From Pelagibacteraceae bacterium AG-337-G04 (GTDB lineage: Bacteria > Pseudomonadota > Alphaproteobacteria > Pelagibacterales > Pelagibacteraceae): DNA of 64,000 nucleotides. The translations under genes were made by a program, and so were the position numbers. Below the pieces are notes generated by a model. That model was not told the origin of the DNA, did no database searches, and saw nothing but the letters and a program-made list of their open reading frames with translations. Of the stretch, positions 17,389 to 25,485 are shown piece by piece (positions within the stretch are counted from its first letter, which is position 1; each line of letters begins with the position of its first letter). The stretch covers positions 1-64,000 of the forward strand of contig QBZW01000003.1 in NCBI GenBank assembly GCA_003282205.1, read 5' to 3'.

Positions 17389-17975
17389 TGTCAAATGCAC
17401 CTTTAATGCCTATGGCAACTGCTGTATGGCTAGTTGATAATACAACACTTAGTTTTAAACAAATCGCTGAATTTTGTAAACTCCATGAAGTTGAAGTCCA
17501 AGGTATTGCTGATGGAGAAGTTGCAAAAGGAATTAAAGGATACAATCCAATTATCTCAGGTCAATTAACTAGAGAGGAAATTGAATTATCCTCTAAAGAT
17601 ACTGATAGACCTTTGCAGATAAAAAGTACCGATGTTGAGGTCGCAAGTGATGAGAAAAAAGTTAAAAGATATATCCCTCTTTCAAAAAGACAAGACAAAC
17701 CAGACTCAGCTTTATGGTTAATTAGACAACATAACATGCTTAAAGATTCACAAATTGCAAAATTAGTTGGTATCACAAAAAATTCTGTAACTTCCATTAG
17801 AAATAAAAGCTACTGGAACTATAATAATTTAAACCCAAAAGATCCTGTTGCTTTAAATTTATTTAGTCAAAAAGATTTAGTAGAAGCATTGGAGAAAGCT
17901 GAAAGAAGAATAAAAAGAGAAAAAAAAGAAAAAGAAAAGGCAAAACAATCAAAAGAAATGTCAAACATTGAATAA
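17388..17975 (+). CDS. TrcR/DUF1013 cell-cycle regulator family protein
   Basis: Alphaproteobacteria-specific DUF1013 protein; members are annotated as the cell-cycle transcriptional regulator TrcR. The N-terminal half has the conserved MPMATAVWLVDNTTLSF and IADGEVAKGIKGYNPI segments; the centre has a helix-turn-helix-like stretch (DSQIAKLVGITKNSVTSIRN, about 123-142); the C-terminus is a charged coil. 195 aa. Sandwiched between rpmE and rpsU in one run. DNA-binding role is inferred from the family. Confidence 0.85.
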   Translation: MSNAPLMPMATAVWLVDNTTLSFKQIAEFCKLHEVEVQGIADGEVAKGIKGYNPIISGQLTREEIELSSKDTDRPLQIKSTDVEVASDEKKVKRYIPLSKRQDKPDSALWLIRQHNMLKDSQIAKLVGITKNSVTSIRNKSYWNYNNLNPKDPVALNLFSQKDLVEALEKAERRIKREKKEKEKAKQSKEMSNIE

Positions 17976-18029
17976 ATTTAATAGACATCAAAATTTTATA
18001 ATGGTAGTCACTCACTTTTAGAAATATTT

Positions 18030-18224
18030 ATGAAAATAGAAGTCAAAGATAATAACATTGAACAAGCACTTAGGGTTCTTAAAAGAAAGCTTCAGCGTGA
18101 TGGTTTTTTTAAAGTTATAAAATTAAAAAATACTTATGAAAAACCTTCTGAGAAGAAAAAAAGAATTCTACAAGAAAATATTAAAAGAGTTAAAAAGTTA
18201 AATAAACTTAAAAATAGAATTTAA
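18030..18224 (+). CDS. rpsU: 30S ribosomal protein S21
   Basis: Small basic ribosomal protein (64 aa) with the typical NNIEQALRVLKRKLQRDG core and a Lys/Arg-rich tail with KPSEKKKR. A perfect TATAAT lies about 28 bp upstream of the start (17997-18002) and may give it a separate promoter, although no good -35 is visible. Followed after 6 bp by tRNA-fMet. Confidence 0.95.
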   Translation: MKIEVKDNNIEQALRVLKRKLQRDGFFKVIKLKNTYEKPSEKKKRILQENIKRVKKLNKLKNRI

Positions 18225-18230
18225 CTATAC

Positions 18231-18307
<77 letters not shown>

Positions 18308-18378
18308 ATTTCCAGCACATTAATCAAAAACTAAAATGTTTTTTTATCTATATTAATGAATAATATATAAAATCTAAT

Positions 18379-19356
18379 ATGAATATTTTAATCACAGGTG
18401 GCGCTGGTTATATTGGGAGCCACATAGCTGAACAATTAATTAATAAAAAAAATAAAATCATAATTCTTGATAATTTAGAGACAGGTTTTAAAAAATTAAT
18501 CAACAAAAAAACTATTTTCATAAAAGGTGATATTACCGATAAAAAAAAATTAGTTTCTATTCTAAATCAATATAAAATTGAAACCATTTTTCATATGGCA
18601 GCATATCTAAATGTGAGTGAAGCTGAAAAATATAAATTAAAATATAAAAGAAATAATATTCAAGGAACCAAAAATTTATTAATAGCGTGCAAAAATTCAT
18701 CTGTTAGAAATTTTATCTTCTCATCATCCTGCTCGGTTTATGGTAATGTTAAGGGTAGTGTCAGTGAGTCAAAAAAATTAAATCCACAAGGCTACTATGC
18801 TTATACAAAATATAAAGGTGAAGAGTTTGTAAAGAAGTATTCAAAAAAATTTAATTACAATTATGGCTTACTTAGATATTTTAATGTGGCTGGAGCAAGT
18901 AATTCAGGAAAAATTGGAGAAATTGAAAAATCTCATGGGCATCTAATAAAAAATTTGGCTATTCAATCACTAAAAAAAAATCCTATAATTAGTATTTACG
19001 GAAACGATTATCCAACTAAAGATGGCACATGTGTAAGAGATTATATGCATGTTGTTGATCTGGCAAACATCCACATTCTAGCAATGAATTATTTAAATAA
19101 AGTTAAAAAATCATTCATCGTTAATTGTGGATATGGCAAAGGATACTCCGTTAAACAAATAGTAAATATTTTTAAAAAAAATAAGAAAAATTTATCTATA
19201 AAATATGAAAAAAGAAGACCGGGTGATATTGCTCAAGTTTATTCAAATACTAAAAAATTTCAAAACTTATTTAAATGGAAACCAAAACATAACAGCATTA
19301 ACAAAATAATTAAAAGTGCAATTAATTGGGAAAAGAAAATTTCTACTGTTAAATAA
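18379..19356 (+). CDS. galE: UDP-glucose 4-epimerase
   Basis: Extended short-chain dehydrogenase interconverting UDP-Glc and UDP-Gal. NAD motif GGAGYIGSH (7-15), active-site SSSCSVYGNV and YAYTKYKGEE (Tyr-x3-Lys), and the galE-type LLRYFNVAGAS and DGTCVRDYMHV stretches. 325 aa. Its 3' end overlaps the convergent transaldolase gene by 8 bp. Likely supplies sugar nucleotides to the downstream glycan island. Confidence 0.9.
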   Translation: MNILITGGAGYIGSHIAEQLINKKNKIIILDNLETGFKKLINKKTIFIKGDITDKKKLVSILNQYKIETIFHMAAYLNVSEAEKYKLKYKRNNIQGTKNLLIACKNSSVRNFIFSSSCSVYGNVKGSVSESKKLNPQGYYAYTKYKGEEFVKKYSKKFNYNYGLLRYFNVAGASNSGKIGEIEKSHGHLIKNLAIQSLKKNPIISIYGNDYPTKDGTCVRDYMHVVDLANIHILAMNYLNKVKKSFIVNCGYGKGYSVKQIVNIFKKNKKNLSIKYEKRRPGDIAQVYSNTKKFQNLFKWKPKHNSINKIIKSAINWEKKISTVK

Positions 19357-20050
19357 TATTAAATTTAGATTTATTGCTATCAACTAGGAATGCTTTAACA
19401 GTTTCTATAGTTAACTGGTTAAAAGACTTTCCAAATTTTTGAATTTTTTCAATAATTGAAGGAGGAATTGTTATGATGTGACAGCCCAATTGTTTGGCTT
19501 GTAAATAATTATAAGGCTCTCTTACACTTGCCCATAAAATTTCTACATTATTAAATTTTTTTGCTAACTTTATGCTTTTTATAAATTCTGGTATCGGATC
19601 TTTTCCCGTATCCCCTGCTCGTCCTGCAAAAATAGAAATAATTACTTTTGTTTTTTTATTGATTACTTTTAAAATTTTTTCTGTCTGTTTAGCAGTATAA
19701 ACTGCTGTTATATTTAGTTTAATATCTTTATTGTTTAACTCTTTTATAACTTTACCTGTAAATTTATTTTTTGAATTTACGACAGGTACTTTAACATATA
19801 CATTTTTACCCCAGCTGTTTATTTTTATACCCTGTTCAATCATTGACTTTTGATCATCAGCAAATACCTCTAAAGAAATAGGTTTGTTTCCACAAATTTG
19901 AAGTATTTGTTTTGAGTATGATTTATAATCTTTTGCTCCTGCTTTTCTCATTAAGCTAGGATTAGTGGTGAACCCTTTTACAATTTTAAATTTGTTAAAT
20001 TTTTTGATAGTTGATAAATCAGCAATATCACAAAAAATTTTTGTATTCAT
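19349..20050 (-). CDS. tal: Transaldolase family protein (TalC/FSA-like size)
   Basis: TIM-barrel class I aldolase. Visible: FCDIADLSTI (Asp near residue 6), VKGFTTNPSLMRKAG (24-38), the Schiff-base segment VYVKVPVV, and NITAVYTAKQ and SIFAGRAGDTGKDP. At 233 aa it belongs to the short transaldolase/fructose-6-phosphate aldolase group; which activity it has cannot be told by eye. Last gene of the pnt chain, 5 bp after pntB. Confidence 0.88.
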   Translation of the reverse strand: MNTKIFCDIADLSTIKKFNKFKIVKGFTTNPSLMRKAGAKDYKSYSKQILQICGNKPISLEVFADDQKSMIEQGIKINSWGKNVYVKVPVVNSKNKFTGKVIKELNNKDIKLNITAVYTAKQTEKILKVINKKTKVIISIFAGRAGDTGKDPIPEFIKSIKLAKKFNNVEILWASVREPYNYLQAKQLGCHIITIPPSIIEKIQKFGKSFNQLTIETVKAFLVDSNKSKFNII

Positions 20051-20055
20051 TAAAT

Positions 20056-21453
20056 CTATAGGTTTTTTGTAATATCTTCTGTCATTTTTTTTGCATCAGC
20101 AAACAACATTAATGTGTTTTCTTTATAAAATAGATCATTATCTATTCCTGCATAACCAGGTGAAAGACTTCTTTTTACAAATAAAACAGATTTACATTTT
20201 TCAACATCTAAAACTGGCATCCCATATATAGGACTTTGAGGATCAGTTTTTGCAACAGGGTTTGTTACATCGTTTGCACCAATTACAAATGCAACATCTG
20301 CATTAGCAAAATCATTATTAATTTCCTCTAATTCAAATACCTCATCATATGGAACATTTGCTTCTGCTAATAAAACATTCATATGTCCTGGCATTCTACC
20401 TGCAACAGGATGTATAGCGTATGAAACTTTTATATCATTCTTCTTTAACGTATCTACCATCTCTCTTAAGGCATGCTGAGCTTGTGCTACTGCCATCCCA
20501 TAACCAGGCACAATTATAACTGATGATGCATTTTTCATTAAAAAAGCAGCATCATCTGCATTACCGCTTTTCACAGGTTTTTGTTCTTTATTTTTTTCTC
20601 CTGCGCTTTGTTCAGTTGCACCAAATCCACCTAATATAACATTAAAGAAAGATCTATTCATTCCCTTGCACATTATGTAAGAAAGAATTGCACCGGACGA
20701 ACCAACTAATGCACCTGTAATAATTAAAGCTGTATTTTCTAAAGTGAAACCAATTCCAGCTGCTGCCCAACCAGAATAAGAGTTTAGCATTGAAATCACT
20801 ACTGGCATATCTGCGCCACCAATTGGAATAATTAATAAAAAACCAATTAAAAAAGAGACTACCAATAATATCCAAAATAAATTAGAAGATTGTGTAGAAC
20901 AAAGTAGATAAGTTAATACAATTATCGAAATTAAAATTAGGGCATTTAGCGGATGCTGTCCTTTAAAAGTTATAGGTGAACCTGACATAATTCCTTGAAG
21001 TTTTAAAAAAGCAACAATTGAACCTGAAAAAGTGATTGCACCCACTGCTGCACCAATTGACATTTCTATTAAGCTTCCAAGTTTAATGTTGCCTGGATAA
21101 CCTAAATTAAAAGCTTCTGGATTTAAAAATGCAGCTATTGCAACAAATACGGCTGCAAGTCCAACCAAACTATGAAAGCCAGCTACCAATTCTGGCATTG
21201 CTGTCATTGGAATTTTATATGCAATAAAAGCACCTATTAATCCTCCTATTAAAAGAAATATTAAAACAACTACAAATCCAGTTGAAAAATTACCAATAGA
21301 TAAAAAAGTAACCGTAATTGCAATAATCATTCCTAAAATACCAAAGAAATTTCCTTGTCTGGATGTTTCAGGTGACGAAAGTCCTCTTAAAGCTAAAATG
21401 AATAATACTCCTGAAATTAAATAAAATATCGCTGATAAATTTGCTGATAACAT
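20056..21453 (-). CDS. pntB: NAD(P) transhydrogenase subunit beta
   Basis: Membrane subunit of the proton-translocating transhydrogenase that makes NADPH from NADH. About nine membrane helices (residues 1-270), then the NADP-binding domain III with VPGYGMAVAQAQHALREM, HPVAGRMPGHMNVLLAEA, GANDVTNP and KRSLSPGYAG. 465 aa is typical. Its start overlaps the pntAb stop by one base (TAATG). Confidence 0.97.
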   Translation of the reverse strand: MLSANLSAIFYLISGVLFILALRGLSSPETSRQGNFFGILGMIIAITVTFLSIGNFSTGFVVVLIFLLIGGLIGAFIAYKIPMTAMPELVAGFHSLVGLAAVFVAIAAFLNPEAFNLGYPGNIKLGSLIEMSIGAAVGAITFSGSIVAFLKLQGIMSGSPITFKGQHPLNALILISIIVLTYLLCSTQSSNLFWILLVVSFLIGFLLIIPIGGADMPVVISMLNSYSGWAAAGIGFTLENTALIITGALVGSSGAILSYIMCKGMNRSFFNVILGGFGATEQSAGEKNKEQKPVKSGNADDAAFLMKNASSVIIVPGYGMAVAQAQHALREMVDTLKKNDIKVSYAIHPVAGRMPGHMNVLLAEANVPYDEVFELEEINNDFANADVAFVIGANDVTNPVAKTDPQSPIYGMPVLDVEKCKSVLFVKRSLSPGYAGIDNDLFYKENTLMLFADAKKMTEDITKNL

Positions 21454-21761
21454 TATTTATCCTTTTTCTTTTTTTTATACATTGCAAGCATTCTTTGTGT
21501 GACTAAGAAACCACCAAATATATTTATAGCTGCTAATGATATTGCTAAAAACCCAAAGATACTTGACGTGTTAAATATAGTATCAGAGTTGCCTGCTAAA
21601 CCTGCAATGATCGCACCTACAATTATGACAGATGAAATTGCATTGGTAACTGACATTAAAGGTGTGTGAAGTGATGGGGTAACGCTCCAAACCACATAAT
21701 ATCCAATAAAAATTGAAAGGATAAAAATACTTAATCTGAATATAAAAGGATCTATTTCCAT
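21453..21761 (-). CDS. pntAb: NAD(P) transhydrogenase alpha subunit 2 (membrane part)
   Basis: Short membrane subunit (102 aa) found as a separate chain in Alphaproteobacteria, with about four hydrophobic helices and the conserved VVWSVTPSLHTPLMSVTNAIS and FLVTQRMLAMYKKK segments. Lies between pntA and pntB with a 4-bp gap on one side and a one-base overlap on the other, so the three subunits are translated together. Confidence 0.95.
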   Translation of the reverse strand: MEIDPFIFRLSIFILSIFIGYYVVWSVTPSLHTPLMSVTNAISSVIIVGAIIAGLAGNSDTIFNTSSIFGFLAISLAAINIFGGFLVTQRMLAMYKKKKKDK

Positions 21762-21765
21762 AATT

Positions 21766-22854
21766 TTATTTTATTAAAGTTTTTTCAATTATCTCGTCTT
21801 CTAAGTTTATATTAATTCTATTATTTTCTTTATCATATAAATTCGACACAAAGTTAAATACATTTTTAGCATATAAATTAGATGCTGAAGTTGGAAGTTT
21901 ATTTAAAATATTACTTTCCCCCATTATTTTAACACCATTACTATCTACAATTTCATCAACTTTAGTGTGTGCTGTGTTTCCTCCTTGAATAGCAGCTAGA
22001 TCATAAATGATTGAACCAGAGCTCATATTATGAATCATGCCTTCTTTAATAATCACTGGTGCTTTTTTTCCAGGAATTAAAGCTGTACAAATTACAATAT
22101 CAATTTTCTTTAATGTTTCTGACAATAATTCTTCTTGCTTCTTTTTAAAATCATCTGATGCTTCTTTAGCATAACCTCCCTCGGTTTCTAAATTTTCAGC
22201 ACCTTCAACTGTTAAAAATTTTCCTCCCAAACTTTCAACTTGTTCTTTAGAAGCCATTCTAACATCTGTTGCAAATACTATTGCACCCATTCGTTTTGCA
22301 GTTGCAATTGCCTGTAATCCTGCAACTCCTGCACCAACCACTAATACTTTTGCAGCGGGTATTGTTCCTGCTGCAGTCATCATCATTGGAATTGCTTTTT
22401 CAAAATGAGCGAAAGACTCCACTACTGCTTTATAGCCCGCAAGATTTGCTTGTGAAGATAGTATATCCATAGATTGAGCTCTTGTTATTCTTGGAAGTAA
22501 TTCAAGTGAAAAAGGATTAATATTTTTTTTAACTAAATCATTTATCTTCTCTTTATTATCATATGGGTTTAATACCCCAATAAATGTTTGATTTTCTTTT
22601 AATAAAGAACTTTTGTCATCATCTAATAAGCCTAATTGAACAACAATATCTGCACTAGATATGATTTCTTTTTCATCTTTTAAAATTGATACTCCTAATT
22701 CTTTATACTCTTCATCTTTAATTCCAAGATGACTTCCATAATTTTCTGCTAATGAAACTTCAAGACCAAGAGATATATATTTTTTCGCAATCTCAGGAGT
22801 AATTGCTATTCTTTTTTCAATTTTTTGATTTTCTAAAATAGAAGCAATTTTCAT
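21766..22854 (-). CDS. pntA: NAD(P) transhydrogenase alpha subunit 1 (NAD domain)
   Basis: Soluble NAD(H)-binding domain I. Markers: KRIAITPEIAKKY, the alanine-dehydrogenase-like fold, the Rossmann motif VVGAGVAGLQAIATAKRMGA (172-191) and the loop around PTSASNLYAKN. 362 aa, about the size of other split alpha-1 chains. The ATG overlaps the stop of the CoxIV-like miniprotein by 4 bp. Confidence 0.97.
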   Translation of the reverse strand: MKIASILENQKIEKRIAITPEIAKKYISLGLEVSLAENYGSHLGIKDEEYKELGVSILKDEKEIISSADIVVQLGLLDDDKSSLLKENQTFIGVLNPYDNKEKINDLVKKNINPFSLELLPRITRAQSMDILSSQANLAGYKAVVESFAHFEKAIPMMMTAAGTIPAAKVLVVGAGVAGLQAIATAKRMGAIVFATDVRMASKEQVESLGGKFLTVEGAENLETEGGYAKEASDDFKKKQEELLSETLKKIDIVICTALIPGKKAPVIIKEGMIHNMSSGSIIYDLAAIQGGNTAHTKVDEIVDSNGVKIMGESNILNKLPTSASNLYAKNVFNFVSNLYDKENNRININLEDEIIEKTLIK

Positions 22855-22973
22855 ACATCGATTTTATAGTAAGAATATTGCCATAAAACTAAAACACCTA
22901 TCACTGCGACGGTTCCCCACAACACAAATTTTGTAAAATTGTTCCAGGTATTTTTATGGTTTTCATTATCCAT
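22851..22973 (-). CDS. aa3-type cytochrome c oxidase subunit IV-like miniprotein (40 aa)
   Basis: Short gene, ATG at 22973 to TGA at 22851. The product begins MDNENHKNTWNNFTKFV and continues with one membrane helix (about residues 17-33). The H-x-x-TW-x-x-F-x-K pattern before a single helix is the hallmark of the small alphaproteobacterial aa3-oxidase subunit IV. Its stop overlaps the pntA start (ATGA), so it is the leading gene of the pnt unit. No other oxidase gene is nearby. Confidence 0.75.
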   Translation of the reverse strand: MDNENHKNTWNNFTKFVLWGTVAVIGVLVLWQYSYYKIDV

Positions 22974-22978
22974 AAAAA

Positions 22979-23104
22979 TTACTTCTGTCTTGCTTTAAAC
23001 TTTGGATTAGTTTTATTAATAACGTACACACGACCTCTTCTTCTAACTAACTTAGAATTAAGATCTCTTTTTTTAATCGACTTTAATGAGCTTTTTATTT
23101 TCAT
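22979..23104 (-). CDS. rpmJ: 50S ribosomal protein L36
   Basis: 41-aa ribosomal protein, ATG at 23102-23104, stop TAA at 22979. [14 protein letters not shown] followed by [20 protein letters not shown] is the alphaproteobacterial L36 form lacking the zinc-binding Cys/His set. The start overlaps the stop of the upstream epimerase by 4 bp, and the CoxIV-like gene begins 5 bp downstream. Confidence 0.95.
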   Translation of the reverse strand: MKIKSSLKSIKKRDLNSKLVRRRGRVYVINKTNPKFKARQK

Positions 23105-23988
23105 AATTTTTCATCTTTAATAAACGAAGTTACATAATCTTTCAAATCTATTCTTCCATATTTATTAATAATTTTACGATTATTTGATATTTTTGTTAAT
23201 GCTGATGCATATCGCTCACCAGATCTTGGTTTTAAATAAGTTATTTTAGTTTTAAACATTTTGGCAAGATCTTGGATGGAATAAGATTTTTTGTGGCTTA
23301 TGCTATAATGTTGACATTTATTATTCTTCCATGCCTCAATGCAAGTATTAATAGTATCATCAATATGAGTAAATCGTCTTGTCTGAGTTCCAGGTTTCAC
23401 AATAGTTAATGGTTTATTTTTTTTATATTGATCTTCAAAAATTCCAACTACCGTTGCCATATCGCCTACTTTGATTTGACCGGGTCCATACACATTGTAA
23501 AAATAAATAACTTCAAATTTAAAATTAAACCATTTTCTTAAGTTTTCTAATAATTCTAAATTTTTAGATTTTGTAAAAGCATAAGGAGATAAGTTTTTAT
23601 CATTTCCTTTATTGCCAAGTGAGGCTGAAGTTGCTGAGTAAATTAGTTTGATATTATGATCGAGACAAAACTTAAAAACTGCATTCGATCCAAAAGAATT
23701 TGATTTAAAACATTCATCAAATTTTTTAAAACTTTGATAAATTCTCGCAAATTCTCCAAAATGAAAAATTGAATGAATTCGTTTTTTCACATTTTTTAAA
23801 TTTTTTGAGATATTAATAGTATCTGCTTTTATGTAGCTAACTCTTTTATCTTTAATGTGATTTTTTTTATTGCCTGATAAATAATTATCTAAACTAATAA
23901 TTTTTTTATTAGTTTTTTTTAAAAGAGATTTAATTAAATTAGAGCCAACAAATCCTGCTCCACCAGTTACAATAATGAGATTTTTCAT
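23101..23988 (-). CDS. NAD-dependent sugar epimerase (extended SDR)
   Basis: Nucleotide-sugar epimerase/dehydratase of the GalE-like extended SDR family. NAD motif [28 protein letters not shown] and FYNVYGPGQ are visible; the active-site Tyr-x3-Lys appears as YAFTKSK. A longer frame reaches back to 24042, but that extension lies in the 5S rRNA gene, so ATG 23988 ([10 protein letters not shown], 295 aa) is chosen. Substrate unknown. Lies directly downstream of 5S and coupled to rpmJ. Confidence 0.85.
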   Translation of the reverse strand: MKNLIIVTGGAGFVGSNLIKSLLKKTNKKIISLDNYLSGNKKNHIKDKRVSYIKADTINISKNLKNVKKRIHSIFHFGEFARIYQSFKKFDECFKSNSFGSNAVFKFCLDHNIKLIYSATSASLGNKGNDKNLSPYAFTKSKNLELLENLRKWFNFKFEVIYFYNVYGPGQIKVGDMATVVGIFEDQYKKNKPLTIVKPGTQTRRFTHIDDTINTCIEAWKNNKCQHYSISHKKSYSIQDLAKMFKTKITYLKPRSGERYASALTKISNNRKIINKYGRIDLKDYVTSFIKDEKL

Positions 23989-23996
23989 TTTAGATA

Positions 23997-24114
23997 TGCC
24001 TGGCAATGTCCTACTCTTCCGTGTCTTAAGACAAAGTACCATTGGCGCTGAAAGGCTTGACTGCCGAGTTCGGAATGGGATCGGGTATTACACTTTCGCA
24101 ATAATCACCAGGCA
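23997..24114 (-). rRNA. rrf: 5S ribosomal RNA
   Basis: 118-nt gene on the minus strand. The terminal helix pairs TGCCTGG (5' end, near 24114) with CCAGGCA (3' end, near 23997); the conserved internal CGATCCCATTCCGAACTCGG and the CGCCAATGGTA segment are both intact. No 16S or 23S gene is next to it; the adjoining side is the glycan island. Confidence 0.97.
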
Positions 24115-24118
24115 ACGG

Positions 24119-24147
24119 TTGATACTAAAAAAAAATTAAAATGTAAA
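24119..24147 (-). promoter_or_regulatory. Candidate promoter of the detached 5S rRNA
   Basis: On the minus strand TTTACA (24147-24142), 17-bp spacer, TATCAA (24124-24119). Predicted transcription start falls at about 24112, at the 5' end of 5S. Two A/T-rich hairpins (24145-24166 and 24170-24188) lie just upstream and could end the island transcript. No gene is seen in 24115-24217. Confidence 0.45.
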
Positions 24148-24217
24148 GATTATTTTATTAATCTTTCTTCTAAAAACTCAATTTTTAGAGAATAAAGTCA
24201 TTTCCACACCTATTTAT

Positions 24218-25465
24218 TTATTTTGTAGTTTTTTTTGAATAAATAGATTGAAGATAAAAACCTATAGGTAAACTATAAGCTATCATCAGCCAATTATTAA
24301 AAAAATTACCATTTGGAGTTAAGGGCCAAACGGTGATTAAAATTCCAGCTAACAAACATACTTGATAGTCCGTTAAGGGTCTTTTCTGTTTAAAAATTAT
24401 AGACTTAAATTGTCTTAAGGCTGTAAAAATTACATAAATTAAACCACTAAATAAAAACAAAAATCCAATTATTCCTGTTTCAGCTAATAGTTGGATATAA
24501 AAATTATGTGGATGTGTCATGCAGGGAGTAACCCCTGTTGCATATTTTACATCTGCACAAATTATTCTAAACATTTTTGGACCATGGCCAAACAGAGGCT
24601 TATCTTTAAACATATTATAAGCTGTTCTTATTAAGCTATCATGCTGTGGGGTAAAAATTACTGCTTCCTTTGAACTTTCAATTAAGCCCATATTTTTGGC
24701 GGGGCCTTTAAACATTCTCTCATTTAATTTTGATGAATTTAAACTCAAAATCACAACACATATAATTGCTATAATAAATGTTATTAATCTAAATTTTTGA
24801 TACTCTTTGATTAAGATGATTACAAATACTGTTGATAAATTTAAAAAGAAAAAAGCTGCTCTTTCCCCTGACATAAAGATAAGCACATCTACTAAAACAA
24901 ATAATAGACCTATAAAGTAAATTTCGTATTTTTGTTTTTTCTTTATTAAAAACAAAGCAAATAATAGTGGAAACAATCTTGATAAATAAGAACCCATGAT
25001 AAGTTCATCTCCAAAAAAAGATGAAACGCGATTATACAAAATTTTAAATCCTGCTAAATTTGTTCCTGTGAAATATTGAATATAACCGTCAATTACTAAA
25101 GCTGAAAAACATAAAATTAATGCATAATAAAAGAAAGTTAAAATACTTTTATCTTTATCAATTAAATACCAAATAAAACAACTAAACACTCCTATTCTAA
25201 AATAAAAAAATGAACTTTTTATACTTAGAGATATATTTTCAGCCTCTAAGCTAATAATTGTACAAATAATACAAAATACTAAAAATATAATAAATGGTTT
25301 TTTGCTAAAATAATAAAAATTATTATTTTTCAATGAGTAATATAAAAAAAATAAAGCTGAAATACTTACAATTAAATCTGAAAAAAAAGGTCCCCATATC
25401 AAAAAAGGGATTATCGATACGATTATTAAATTTATTAAAACTGAATTTGAATATTTAAGAATCAT
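24218..25465 (-). CDS. O-antigen ligase/polymerase family membrane protein
   Basis: Integral membrane protein with roughly ten to twelve hydrophobic helices and one large loop (about residues 220-310). The Wzy_C-type motifs are visible: a GERAAFFFL stretch before the loop, and FGHGPKMFR plus THPHNFYIQLLAETGIIGFL after it, as in WaaL ligases and Wzy polymerases. It would join or polymerise lipid-linked glycan at the periplasmic face. Ligase versus polymerase cannot be settled by eye. First island gene beside 5S, 20 bp after the dehydratase gene. Confidence 0.82.
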   Translation of the reverse strand: MILKYSNSVLINLIIVSIIPFLIWGPFFSDLIVSISALFFLYYSLKNNNFYYFSKKPFIIFLVFCIICTIISLEAENISLSIKSSFFYFRIGVFSCFIWYLIDKDKSILTFFYYALILCFSALVIDGYIQYFTGTNLAGFKILYNRVSSFFGDELIMGSYLSRLFPLLFALFLIKKKQKYEIYFIGLLFVLVDVLIFMSGERAAFFFLNLSTVFVIILIKEYQKFRLITFIIAIICVVILSLNSSKLNERMFKGPAKNMGLIESSKEAVIFTPQHDSLIRTAYNMFKDKPLFGHGPKMFRIICADVKYATGVTPCMTHPHNFYIQLLAETGIIGFLFLFSGLIYVIFTALRQFKSIIFKQKRPLTDYQVCLLAGILITVWPLTPNGNFFNNWLMIAYSLPIGFYLQSIYSKKTTK

Positions 25466-25485
25466 TAAATTTCTAAGTTATAAAA

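Noticed and set aside
18308..18378. Terminator after tRNA-fMet
   Set aside because: Only a 5-bp ACATT/AATGT stem before a T7 run; too weak to call.
23989..24042. 18-codon N-terminal extension of the sugar epimerase
   Set aside because: The extension falls inside the 5S rRNA gene, and the Rossmann motif begins just after the downstream ATG at 23988.
24145..24188. Two A/T-rich hairpins upstream of 5S as strong terminators of the island transcript
   Set aside because: Stems are short and almost all A-T, and the T-run does not follow directly; listed only as context for the 5S promoter.
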